A DNA stretch of 6,814 bases, from NCBI GenBank assembly GCA_963933885.1, contig CAWVWF010000180.1, positions 1 to 6,814 of the forward strand. The letters are read 5' to 3'. The stretch's first letter is position 1, and each line of letters begins with the position of its first letter. Below, piece after piece: positions 1 to 6,369 of the stretch. The notes beneath the pieces are model-generated. The model made no database searches, was not told the DNA's origin, and saw only the letters and a list, made by a program, of their open reading frames with translations. This stretch comes from CAWVWF01 sp963933885. Its GTDB lineage: Bacteria > Bacteroidota > Bacteroidia > Flavobacteriales_C > GCA-002722245. A program made the translations under genes and the position numbers.

Positions 1-600
1 ACTTTCAGAAGAGTCCTCTGGAGATACATCTTCGAAAAATTTACTGAATGGAGATTTAATGGCTTTCAGGTAATTTGCATTTTGCACATCTAAAACCATT
101 GGGATTAAAATACCTGCATATTGATCATTAAATGTTTCCTTGTAAGTACGGAAACCTAACGACTTGTATAAGTTCAATAAATGTGGTCTACAATCGAGGA
201 AAATTAACTTAATTTCTTTCTTGAGTAAAAAATCAAAGACAAGGTTTAAAAGTGCCATTGCAACACCTTCTTTTTTATACTCCTCATCCGTAATTAATCT
301 GGTGAGAAAGATTGAATCCTTACCATCCGCTACAGAGAGAAATCGATCGAGCCCATATGTTATGCTTTCCTCAGAATTAGCTTCAACTTCACTTCCTAAA
401 TGAAGCGTAGCCGTTCCAATTACTTTATCATCCAATCGGGCAAATAACAGTATTGGAGTAGCACCGTTATCATGGAGAAGTTTGTTTTCATGATCACATT
501 CATAATTGAATCCCATCTTTTCGATATAAATCTCATATCGAAATCGATAAACGTCTCTTCTCTCTTCGTCTGTTGTTACAAATCCATAGCTGATCTCCAT
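1..600 (-). CDS. GNAT-family N-acyl/acetyltransferase, C-terminus cut by window edge
   Basis: The reading frame opens with ATG at 598-600 and stays open for 200 codons to the left edge, so the C-terminus is missing. It begins MEISYGFVTTDEERRDVYRF and continues RYEIYIEKMG; this FRYEIY..EMG-like start is typical of the acyl-transferring GNAT branch related to N-acyl amino acid and homoserine-lactone synthases. Residues 100-121 (TRLITDEEYKKEGVAMALL) contain the acyl-CoA pyrophosphate-binding loop (K-K-E-G112-V-A114). Residues 136-150 (DCRPHLLNLYKSLGF) are the usual C-terminal GNAT strand and helix with the Y-x-x-x-G-F signature. The substrate cannot be told from sequence; an acyl-CoA or acyl-ACP donor is inferred from the family. 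After residue 150 the chain runs on through an acidic, serine-rich stretch, so a further domain may follow outside the window. No clear promoter or Shine-Dalgarno sequence is seen upstream. The family call is firm; the exact reaction is unknown. Confidence 0.85.
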   Translation of the reverse strand, partial: MEISYGFVTTDEERRDVYRFRYEIYIEKMGFNYECDHENKLLHDNGATPILLFARLDDKVIGTATLHLGSEVEANSEESITYGLDRFLSVADGKDSIFLTRLITDEEYKKEGVAMALLNLVFDFLLKKEIKLIFLDCRPHLLNLYKSLGFRTYKETFNDQYAGILIPMVLDVQNANYLKAIKSPFSKFFEDVSPEDSSES

Positions 601-632
601 AGCTTCTAATTGAATAATAAATGTATTACTTT

Positions 633-815
633 TTAAGCATTGTATAACTGGAAAGTTAGATTAACTGGAATTCCCATATTAAGATAACACAATGAGTCGA
701 GTTTGAGCAGCTGATTTTCCTTGATGTCGTATTCAAGCAGACAACCATTTAATACCGATTACTACCGAGTGAAACGAATAAATGATTCCCGTTAATAATG
801 CAATAGAATAAATCG
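633..815 (-). pseudogene. Possible remnant of a decayed gene (two frames, one apparent frameshift)
   Basis: No intact gene spans this stretch. Two adjoining minus-strand frames join into protein-like text if one frameshift near 752-755 is allowed. Positions 752-814 read DLFYCIINGNHLFVSLGSNRY. Positions 636-755 read on as LNGCLLEYDIKENQLLKLD and a further 20 residues before a TAA at 633-635. The pattern (short hydrophobic strand, Asn-Gly turn, strand, Tyr-Asp, Lys/Glu-rich turn, Leu-rich strand) resembles a blade of a beta-propeller, but this is by eye only. Another minus frame over 733-891 is also open for 52 codons, hydrophobic, and lacks any ATG, GTG or TTG near its beginning. That shows open frames alone are weak evidence here. 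It lies 32 bp upstream of the acetyltransferase on the same strand. Chance is a real alternative. Confidence 0.22.
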
Positions 816-956
816 GCAGTTCACCTTTCAGATTGAAAATCAGAAAGTACGATGAAATATACTGTACTTCTTGATTTGAGTAAAGCGGTAATCAACTGAA
901 TAAAGGAGTTAAATATTTCCTAGGGGCGACTATTTAAATTATTCAAGAAACCCAAA
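816..956. other. Intergenic stretch with no recognised feature
   Basis: This is the middle of the roughly 490-bp gap between the acetyltransferase and the ATPase gene. I see no intact gene, no strong hairpin, no terminator and no repeat. Several minus-strand frames are open for about 35 to 50 codons but have no acceptable start codon, and they could be decayed coding sequence continuing from the remnant at 633-815. Confidence 0.4.
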
Positions 957-1002
957 TAAGTATTCCAAACTCATTAAAAAATACAGTATTTGGAACACCT
1001 AT
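957..1002. repeat. Dyad unit 1 of a 77-bp duplicated operator-like element
   Basis: The left arm has TTCCAAA at 963-969 and the right arm TTTGGAA at 989-995, separated by 19 bp. The arms extend imperfectly outward (TAAGTATTCCAAA against TTTGGAACACCTA). The unit matches unit 2 at an exact offset of 77 bp, with identity concentrated in the two arms and the middle mostly A/T. The right arm has a partial -7-like sequence (AGTATTTG; one mismatch to TAnnTTTG), so this may be an older copy of the promoter/operator. Confidence 0.7.
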
Positions 1003-1033
1003 AATAATAAATACAAACATCTAAAACACATCA

Positions 1034-1079
1034 TAAGTGTTCCAAAATAAAAATAAAACACTATATTTGGAACATCTAT
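1034..1079. repeat. Dyad unit 2 of a 77-bp duplicated operator-like element
   Basis: The left arm has TTCCAAA at 1040-1046 and the right arm TTTGGAA at 1066-1072, again 19 bp apart, so start-to-start arm spacing is 26 bp in both units. The right arm includes the probable -7 box of the ATPase gene and the left arm sits about where a -33 element would be. A protein bound to both arms would be expected to block RNA polymerase. The regulator is unknown; self-regulation through the ATPase's own winged-helix region is one inference. Confidence 0.7.
1062..1069 (+). promoter_or_regulatory. Probable -7 box of the AAA+ ATPase gene
   Basis: TATATTTG is an exact match to the Bacteroidota primary-sigma -7 consensus TAnnTTTG. 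It lies 22 bp before the ATG at 1092, which implies a short leader of roughly 15 bases. No clear TTG or TTTG -33 element is seen at the expected distance upstream; the left arm of dyad unit 2 occupies that place. A promoter helped by an activator, or one closed by a repressor, would both fit. Confidence 0.5.
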
Positions 1080-1091
1080 ACTATTTTAATC

Positions 1092-2504
1092 ATGGCAAAA
1101 ACGATAATCGGAAGAGTAGCAGAAAAGGAAATTTTAACTCGAGCACTAAACAGTTCTAGGTCAGAATTAATAGCGGTATATGGAAGAAGGAGAATTGGTA
1201 AAACGTTTTTAGTTAGAGAGTTTTATGAGAAAGAAATCGTTTTCTCAGTAACAGGTTATAGTGTCGGAAACAGGACAGTACAAATCAAAAACTTCATGAT
1301 GAAACTAAATGAAGTCACAGACAAGTTTAAAGGTGACAAACCAACTGACTGGATAGATACTTTTTCACTCCTTAAAAAGTATATTACAGGATTACGTGCA
1401 ACCAAAAGAAAAAAAGTGATTTTTATTGATGAATTTCCGTGGATTGCAAGTAATAGATCAGGATTTCTAGCTGCTTTTGAAAATTTCTGGAATGACTTCT
1501 GTGCCGGAAGAGATGATCTAGTTATCGTTGTATGTGGATCGGCAGCTTCTTATATGGTGAAAAAGCTAATAAAGAATCATAAAGGATTAAGTAAGAGAAT
1601 AACTCAGAAAATAAATCTCAAACCTTTTAGTTTAGGAGAAGTTAAGGCATTTTTTGAGCACAAAAATAATCCAATATTAGAATATGAATTACTAAAATTA
1701 TATATGACGCTTGGTGGGATACCAGAGTACCTTGAACAGGTACAAAAAGGAGAATCAGCAGTAACCACAATTGACAGGTTATGTTTTCAACCTGGAGCAT
1801 ATCTGGAGAATGAATTCGATGATGTCTTTGAATCTCTATTCGAATCGTCATCGTTTCATAAAAAAATTATTGATGTACTGGCCGATGGCAAGAAAAAAGG
1901 ATTAACGCGTAACGATATATTAGATAAATGTGGAATTGACTCCAGTGGACGATTTTCTAGTACTTTAATAGAGTTGGAAATATCAGGATTTGTATTGAAA
2001 TACGATTCATATAGAGAAAAATCAAAAGAAACTCTTTATCGAATCTATGATGAATACTGCTTATTTTACTTACAATTTATGAAACCCTTTAAAGGTAGTA
2101 GTTGGCTAAGCTTATATCAAAAATCAGCATATACGATTTGGTGTGGATTTTCTTTTGAAACAATCTGTTTGAAGCACAGTACGGAGATTAAAAAAGCATT
2201 AAAAATTGAAGGTGTTTCTTCAAAGAATTATACATGGAGTAATCCCAAAGCGCAAGTTGACATGGCAATTGATCGAGATGATAACTGGATCAACCTATGC
2301 GAGATGAAATTCTATAATGATGAATTCACTATCGATGTTGGCTACTTGAAAAATCTTGATAAGAAAAAAATAGAGTTTAAAGCTGATAAAGCAGGGAAAA
2401 AAGGCATCTATTTAACCATGATAACAACACACGGTGTTAAGCCTAATAAATATAGCACCGCTATAGTTGATCATGACTTAAAAATAGAATGTTTATTTGG
2501 ATAG
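1092..2504 (+). CDS. AAA+ ATPase of the COG1672 type (ATPase_2 + DUF234) with PD-(D/E)xK-like C-terminal domain
   Basis: The 470-residue protein has an ATPase domain with Walker A at 31-38 (GRRRIGKT), Walker B at 109-115 (VIFIDEF; D113, E114), a sensor-like strand at 144-150 (VIVVCGS) and a conserved arginine near 169. The family's lid motif LKPFSLGEV is at 176-184, followed by LGGIPEYL at 207-214. Residues 255-305 look like a winged helix. From about 316 (YRIYDEYCLFYLQF) the DUF234 region begins, and it ends in a PD-(D/E)xK-like core: D390 in AQVDMAID and E404-x-K406 in CEMKF. Length and domain order are normal for the family, so the gene looks intact. The biological role of the family is unresolved; DNA cleavage or a signal-transducing NTPase role are inferences. 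The ATG at 1092 is the first after the -7 box. This is the only convincing plus-strand gene; all neighbours run the other way, so it is probably its own unit and may have been acquired by transfer. Confidence 0.92.
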   Translation: MAKTIIGRVAEKEILTRALNSSRSELIAVYGRRRIGKTFLVREFYEKEIVFSVTGYSVGNRTVQIKNFMMKLNEVTDKFKGDKPTDWIDTFSLLKKYITGLRATKRKKVIFIDEFPWIASNRSGFLAAFENFWNDFCAGRDDLVIVVCGSAASYMVKKLIKNHKGLSKRITQKINLKPFSLGEVKAFFEHKNNPILEYELLKLYMTLGGIPEYLEQVQKGESAVTTIDRLCFQPGAYLENEFDDVFESLFESSSFHKKIIDVLADGKKKGLTRNDILDKCGIDSSGRFSSTLIELEISGFVLKYDSYREKSKETLYRIYDEYCLFYLQFMKPFKGSSWLSLYQKSAYTIWCGFSFETICLKHSTEIKKALKIEGVSSKNYTWSNPKAQVDMAIDRDDNWINLCEMKFYNDEFTIDVGYLKNLDKKKIEFKADKAGKKGIYLTMITTHGVKPNKYSTAIVDHDLKIECLFG

Positions 2505-2547
2505 TGAGAATTTATTAAGATTCTAATTTCTTTTGTGTTATTGCTGA

Positions 2548-2565
2548 TTCCTTAGGCGTAAGGAA
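2548..2565. terminator. Small hairpin between convergent genes, weak terminator candidate
   Basis: A perfect 7-bp stem with a four-base loop (TTCCTTA-GGCG-TAAGGAA) overlaps the TAA stop of the minus-strand 89-residue membrane protein and lies 44 bp past the ATPase stop. It sits where a two-way terminator would be expected, but neither strand has a clear run of T after it. A second, weaker AT-rich stem (AGAAT at 2507-2511 with ATTCT at 2520-2524, then AATTTCTTTT) directly follows the ATPase stop and could be the plus-strand terminator instead. Confidence 0.3.
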
Positions 2566-2821
2566 ACATACTAAAAGTGATAAATAGGTTGATAAGAATA
2601 GTAAAAAGCAAAACAATATTTTTCGCATTGGTTTTTTGCCTTTTTAAAAGAAGCCAGTAAATTAATAGTCCTATCAAACTAAGTCCAATCGTAATTGGTA
2701 CAGTTAAAACAAATATTAATGAAATCCCACCTCCTCCTACCGGCAAGATGTAGCTAAGAATTAGAGTCAAGAAACCGGCTAATAAATTAAGTGTGATTTT
2801 GATTAGTTCATTCCAGTTCAT
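2552..2821 (-). CDS. Small membrane protein, three predicted transmembrane segments, unknown function
   Basis: I do not recognise this 89-residue protein. After a short polar start (MNWNELIK) it has hydrophobic segments at about 8-27, 33-59 and 67-86. A glycine run (PVGGGG, 27-32) lies between the first two and a basic loop (KRQKTNAK, 60-67) before the third. The basic loop suggests, by the positive-inside rule, that this loop faces the cytoplasm. The ATG is 33 bp downstream of the stop of the SRPBCC gene, with no promoter-like sequence between, so the two are probably co-transcribed and this would be the last gene of the run. No catalytic or ligand motif is visible. Confidence 0.7.
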   Translation of the reverse strand: MNWNELIKITLNLLAGFLTLILSYILPVGGGGISLIFVLTVPITIGLSLIGLLIYWLLLKRQKTNAKNIVLLFTILINLFITFSMFPYA

Positions 2822-2854
2822 CTGATTTATTTACGCATAATGAAGATAATGCAT

Positions 2855-3352
2855 TCAAGATACCTCCTTGCCAGCGTTTTCACTAAGTACCAACTTCCAA
2901 TCCTCACATTCAGCAACTCTTTTAAGTTCTTTGTTTTTGTTGAGTAGAAACTTTTCCATGTATTTTTTCAGAAAGATGATCTCTCCAATTGTACCTAAAA
3001 TTCCTAATGGAGATTTGAATTCAAACACATCTTTCATGATCGTAAAATTCTCTTCTTGTTTAAAAGAGTGGGTATGAGCCATTGCTTTAAAGGCGCCTTT
3101 TAGCATGATATCATGAAACATCGTTGGTGCATCTAATTGGGTAACTTTAACCGTTAAGTTTTGATAAACACCGAAGTGTTTAGCTCTCCAAGTTATGGTG
3201 TCGTTTAGCTCAATGAGTCCAGAAGTTCTCCCTGCTATAGCTTCTTCATTTGTTCCTGTTGTAGAAGCTTTATGAAGGTCTATACTTCTAGTAAGATCAA
3301 AGACTCTTTCAATTGGAGCGTTAATTTTGGTTTCTAATATGATCTTTGCCAT
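2855..3352 (-). CDS. SRPBCC-fold (START/polyketide cyclase-like) protein
   Basis: The 165-residue protein opens MAKIILETKINAPIERVFDL, the typical first strand and helix of the SRPBCC fold (strand, Asn-Ala-Pro-x-Glu-x-Val-Phe-Asp). It continues with alternating strands and ends in the long C-terminal helix (about 119-148, GTIGEIIFLKKYMEKFLLNKNKELKR). The segment NDTITWRAKHFGVYQNLTVKV (50-70) and the later FEFKSPLGILG (110-120) match the branch found in many bacterial genomes as uncharacterised SRPBCC or cell-division-inhibitor-like proteins. These proteins form a deep hydrophobic pocket for a lipid-like ligand; the ligand here is unknown. There is no signal peptide, so it is presumably cytoplasmic. 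It lies 24 bp after the exported 520-residue protein and 33 bp before a small membrane protein, suggesting one transcript. Length is complete for the family. Confidence 0.82.
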   Translation of the reverse strand: MAKIILETKINAPIERVFDLTRSIDLHKASTTGTNEEAIAGRTSGLIELNDTITWRAKHFGVYQNLTVKVTQLDAPTMFHDIMLKGAFKAMAHTHSFKQEENFTIMKDVFEFKSPLGILGTIGEIIFLKKYMEKFLLNKNKELKRVAECEDWKLVLSENAGKEVS

Positions 3353-3376
3353 TGTTTTAATTAATATTCAGAAGCT

Positions 3377-4939
3377 TTACTCACCATGAATTTGAAAGCC
3401 TATTATTTTCAGCTTTCTCCCTTCTTTCTGGAAAATAATCTGTTCAATTCTATTTGGTCTTTCTTTATAGCTAAAATTAATAATGTAAAATCCAGTTCCT
3501 TCACTACCATCAATTGTATCATGATACTGTCTGCTCATGAGTATTCTGGTGTCATCTGAATTCATAGAATTTTGAAGTTCGACAAATGATTTCGAGAGGA
3601 CATCCTTAGTAACGGATAATTTAAAAGTACTGGATGTATTATTCCAAAAAGCATCTATATCATTGTCTTCAATAAATCCTATATTCAATTCCCCTTGCTT
3701 TACAGCTTTTTTCAATGTTTTATTATGAGTAACATGTTCAGCAATATGAGCTTCGATTGATTTTTCAAAGAAGGCGATTAATTCAGTTTTTATTAGAAGC
3801 GCATCATTGCTTAAAAATATACGGAAAGATCCTTCTTTTTTATTGTCTTGAATGAAATGTTGCCATGTTATTCCTTGAAGTTCACTTTGAGATATCATTG
3901 GCTTAGCTTTACGAAGCTCGTTAGAATAATTATAGGACAGAAGATCTATACCAAGTTGTTTATTATCTTTTTGAGTTTTAAATTGATTTAGTGCACTTAT
4001 AATATACCCTTCACGGAAAGAAATATTTGGATTGTCTGTTCCTTCAATTCTCTCTAAATCTTTCTTTAATCGTTCACGTCGAAGCGTAGATTTCAATTTT
4101 ATAAACTCCAATCTCATTTTTGAAGAATCTCTCCTTGATAAGCTATCAATTTTTTCCTGAGAAAGGTTTTTCACTAAATATGCTTTGAATTCTATATCCT
4201 CTTTCTTCGCTATTTGTTTACTTAAGTAGAAACGAATATTTTGCAGGACTAGAATCCCATTTTCTTCTTTATAAATAAAAATAATATCACCTTCTTTATT
4301 GATATCATAACTCACTTCTATTTTTGTAACTCCCTTATCCACTTCTATTTCATACCTGCTTAATTCATGTATGATAGTTCCTCCTTTTGATAAAACACTG
4401 ATGTTATCTAAGAATTCATCGTATTCAGGATACTTGGATTTGATTGAGCCATGTAGTTCCTCAAATTTCTTTTTAGTTAAAAGGTCAAGATGGAAGCTCG
4501 CTAGTTCATTAAGCTTAATTTTATTGAAAACTGAATCAATCGAAAGCATATAACTGGTCACCTTATAACTGTTTTCTACTTCCTCAAGTCTTATGAAAAT
4601 TCTTAAACTAATGTGCTCAAACTTCAACGAATAAAAACCCATTGAACCGTATTTACTAACTGAAATCCTCTGCTTTGATTCGTCGTCCAAAGCTTTTAAT
4701 TCACCATATATTTCTTGATATTTCTTCAGTTTAGAACTGAAGTCTTCGATTGATTCTCTACCCTGTACTTTTTCAGCCAAGTATTCATATGATGTCGCAG
4801 GTTTATCATTTACAATTCCATTTAAGAAACCCTCACATGCAAGTTGAACTAAATCTTTTTGCTCGTCTGATCCATTTTGAGAAAAACTAGACTGAAAGAA
4901 AATTAAAAGGAAAATAGGTAGTAATAATATGTTCTTCAT
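3377..4939 (-). CDS. Exported protein with probable tandem NTF2/DUF4019-like domains, unknown function
   Basis: The 520-residue protein starts with a clear Sec signal peptide (MKNILLLPIFLLIFFQSSFS, cleavage probably before Q21), so it is periplasmic or outer-envelope located. No lipobox cysteine follows. By eye the mature chain holds three regions of similar pattern: helix-rich start, then 3-4 long strands. They lie at about 25-138, 142-243 and 395-518. Region 3 (DIDAFWNNTSSTFKLSVTKD, 427-446) fits the DUF4019 pattern of a Trp-containing helix followed by a strand segment, and region 1 ends with paired strands (YSLKFEHISLRIFIRLEE, 103-120) as in NTF2-like folds. The linker 244-340 is highly charged and may be coiled (LRRERLKKDLERIEG). 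No catalytic residues are recognisable. It begins a likely three-gene unit with the SRPBCC and 89-residue membrane genes. The start is set by the signal peptide. The domain call is tentative; the gene itself is secure. Confidence 0.8.
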   Translation of the reverse strand: MKNILLLPIFLLIFFQSSFSQNGSDEQKDLVQLACEGFLNGIVNDKPATSYEYLAEKVQGRESIEDFSSKLKKYQEIYGELKALDDESKQRISVSKYGSMGFYSLKFEHISLRIFIRLEEVENSYKVTSYMLSIDSVFNKIKLNELASFHLDLLTKKKFEELHGSIKSKYPEYDEFLDNISVLSKGGTIIHELSRYEIEVDKGVTKIEVSYDINKEGDIIFIYKEENGILVLQNIRFYLSKQIAKKEDIEFKAYLVKNLSQEKIDSLSRRDSSKMRLEFIKLKSTLRRERLKKDLERIEGTDNPNISFREGYIISALNQFKTQKDNKQLGIDLLSYNYSNELRKAKPMISQSELQGITWQHFIQDNKKEGSFRIFLSNDALLIKTELIAFFEKSIEAHIAEHVTHNKTLKKAVKQGELNIGFIEDNDIDAFWNNTSSTFKLSVTKDVLSKSFVELQNSMNSDDTRILMSRQYHDTIDGSEGTGFYIINFSYKERPNRIEQIIFQKEGRKLKIIGFQIHGE

Positions 4940-4957
4940 GAAATTTAATTTGCGCTA

Positions 4958-4982
4958 CGAAAATACTAAAAGGAAAGGCGAT
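4958..4982 (-). promoter_or_regulatory. Copy 1 of a repeated promoter-like element upstream of the 520-residue exported protein
   Basis: Positions 4960-4982 match 6714-6737 with one substitution and one inserted A. The shared plus-strand core is AAAATACTAAAAGGAAAGG. Read on the minus strand it ends in TATTTTCG (4958-4965), one mismatch from the -7 box TAnnTTTG, 19-26 bases before the ATG of the 520-residue gene. It lies in the only sizeable gap (50 bp) between that gene and the one before it. A promoter is the simplest reading, though no -33 box is clear. Confidence 0.4.
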
Positions 4983-4989
4983 GTCAGAT

Positions 4990-5550
4990 TCAGTTTTCAT
5001 TTTTATAATTCCTAAACAACATTACTCCTTTTGGTATCACTAGCTTTTCTTTCATAGTGCTATCAATATTCATATTGAAATAACTAGAAGATTCTTCTTT
5101 TTCCAATATCCAAGTATTTTCAGCTTTTGAAAATTGAAAAGTAATATTAAATGTCCATCTCCAACTACTCCCTCCATAATGTCGAACCACAAAGCTTTTA
5201 TCTTTTAAGATATCAACTCCCTCGAGTGGATCTCCAAAAATACCACCGCAAGCTTTACAGTAAACCAATGAATTATTTGATTCCTTAACAACTAAGTTAC
5301 CTGATGAATCAGAAATCAGTATTAATATGGTCCTCTTAAGCTCATCATTAAAGGACGTTGAATCTTCTTCTTTCGAACCAAGAATAAGCAAGGCATCTTC
5401 AAAGTTGTCCTCGTTTAAATGACCCAGTGTGAGTGAAAGAACCTTAGAATTTTCAGGTACAAATTTCTTGATCTCCAATAATTTCGTTTGAGCCGTAATC
5501 TTAAGACAGCTCAACACAGTAAAAACGATTAATAAGGACCTTATTTTCAT
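4990..5550 (-). CDS. Exported protein with FG-GAP/VCBS-like acidic loop, uncharacterised Bacteroidota family
   Basis: The 186-residue protein begins with a Sec signal peptide (MKIRSLLIVFTVLSCLKITA, cleavage likely before Q21; C15 preceded by V-L-S is a poor lipobox). Residues 44-56 (HLNEDNFEDALLI) look like a degenerate calcium-binding loop of the FG-GAP/VCBS type (D-x-N-x-D-x-x-D pattern, the first Asp replaced). The conserved-looking features are CKACGG at 98-103 (C98 and C101 could form a disulfide), GDPLEGVDI at 106-114 and GGSSWRW at 126-132. The layout, an acidic-loop strand followed by a CxxCGG turn and a HYGGSSWRW strand, is one I associate with uncharacterised exported proteins in Bacteroidota and Proteobacteria; no function is established. 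It starts 8 bp after the stop of the 73-residue membrane gene, so the two are almost certainly one transcript. Confidence 0.78.
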   Translation of the reverse strand: MKIRSLLIVFTVLSCLKITAQTKLLEIKKFVPENSKVLSLTLGHLNEDNFEDALLILGSKEEDSTSFNDELKRTILILISDSSGNLVVKESNNSLVYCKACGGIFGDPLEGVDILKDKSFVVRHYGGSSWRWTFNITFQFSKAENTWILEKEESSSYFNMNIDSTMKEKLVIPKGVMLFRNYKNEN

Positions 5551-5558
5551 TGTTTCTA

Positions 5559-5780
5559 TTATAAGATAAAGTGAGCAACTAAATTACAAACTCCGAATAT
5601 CATTAATACATAACCTAGTATTGTGAGCTTTTTTCCATGCTTTTCCTTTATCGCATTAAACCGCTCTAGTTTTTCCTCGTCATTGCTTAAAGGTTCTTTA
5701 TACCCTCCGAAATACAACACACAATATAAACCTGTAATGATTGGTATAAGATCTCCAATAATCCCTAATAAATTTCCCAT
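5559..5780 (-). CDS. Small membrane protein, two transmembrane segments, unknown function
   Basis: The 73-residue protein is not recognised. It has hydrophobic segments at about 4-25 and 51-70. They are joined by a strongly charged loop (GYKEPLSNDEEKLERFNAIK, 26-45, then EKHGKK) that probably faces the cytoplasm, giving a hairpin with both ends outside. The ATG is at 5778-5780, 89 bp after the stop of the 148-residue membrane gene and 8 bp before the exported FG-GAP-like gene. The close spacing to the latter argues that this short frame is a real gene. No promoter was identified with confidence in the 89-bp gap; a polypyrimidine-rich stretch there shows no clear -7 box. Confidence 0.68.
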   Translation of the reverse strand: MGNLLGIIGDLIPIITGLYCVLYFGGYKEPLSNDEEKLERFNAIKEKHGKKLTILGYVLMIFGVCNLVAHFIL

Positions 5781-5869
5781 AATTCTATTTTTTCAACCAA
5801 AGTGTCTCATTATTTACTCAGAGCATGACCCTATTTTTTTGTGGATTATTCAAAACAGATGTTTTTCAC

Positions 5870-6316
5870 CTATTTAACGTCCTTTTTTACATGGCCTAGA
5901 ATATAGATTACAATTCCAGTAGACAACAAAAGTGTTTCAATTATGTGAACATAATTCAAGTTTTGATTTCTCTTATTATATAAACTATCAAGTGAACCGT
6001 CAATTAGTGAGTTTCCGCAAAAACTCGGAGAATAGTCATAATAGGAATCGAATTGAGTACCAATAAATAGAACGATAGTGAATGTCATTAACATCAAAAG
6101 TGACTTAGCTGTAATTTCATTTGATTGGTAATTCAACAACCTAATAACTACGAATATTTCTATAATGAGAATTACAATCCGAAACCAAGGCAAGTCATCA
6201 AACTGAATAAATATTCCAATAACGTTGTTAAGCAATGCAGTAAGAACAAAACCTCCCCAATGGATAGAATTCACAAGGAGAAATCCGTAAAGTAGTATTG
6301 TCTTTTTATTATTCAT
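5870..6316 (-). CDS. Integral membrane protein, four transmembrane segments, unknown function
   Basis: The 148-residue protein is not recognised. Predicted membrane segments are at about 6-37, 44-62, 70-88 and 122-141. A long polar loop between the third and fourth (90-120) contains aromatic and acidic residues (FDSYYDYSPSFCGNSLIDGS) and one cysteine, and probably faces the periplasm. The C-terminus is basic (GHVKKDVK), consistent with a cytoplasmic end. It begins at ATG 6314-6316, 53 bp after the preceding minus-strand gene. CAAATATT at 6356-6363 (minus AATATTTG) is one mismatch from a -7 box and could provide its own promoter, but the evidence is thin. Confidence 0.7.
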   Translation of the reverse strand: MNNKKTILLYGFLLVNSIHWGGFVLTALLNNVIGIFIQFDDLPWFRIVILIIEIFVVIRLLNYQSNEITAKSLLMLMTFTIVLFIGTQFDSYYDYSPSFCGNSLIDGSLDSLYNKRNQNLNYVHIIETLLLSTGIVIYILGHVKKDVK

Positions 6317-6369
6317 AGTTCAGATTTACCTTGGGACTTTCCTGTTTTTTTAGGTCAAATATTTTGCAA

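Noticed and set aside
164..403. Plus-strand 79-codon open frame inside the acetyltransferase gene
   Set aside because: It is antisense to a clear GNAT domain with matching motifs, and its own translation is Ser/Leu-rich with no family pattern.
667..674. Perfect palindrome GGAATTCC
   Set aside because: An isolated 8-bp palindrome is expected by chance; it does not align with the TTTGGAA arms of the operator-like dyads.
1642..1851. Minus-strand 69-codon open frame inside the ATPase gene
   Set aside because: It lies wholly within a well-supported ATPase domain on the other strand; low-complexity translation without motif.
1092..2504. ATPase gene as part of a transposon or insertion sequence
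   Set aside because: No terminal inverted repeats, target-site duplication or transposase/integrase gene is visible around it, so mobility stays a hypothesis only.
5623..5877. Plus-strand 84-codon open frame across the 73-residue membrane gene and the gap after it
   Set aside because: Mostly antisense to the small membrane protein, Pro/Phe/Ser-rich, no start context; the minus-strand gene is better supported by its tight spacing to the next gene.
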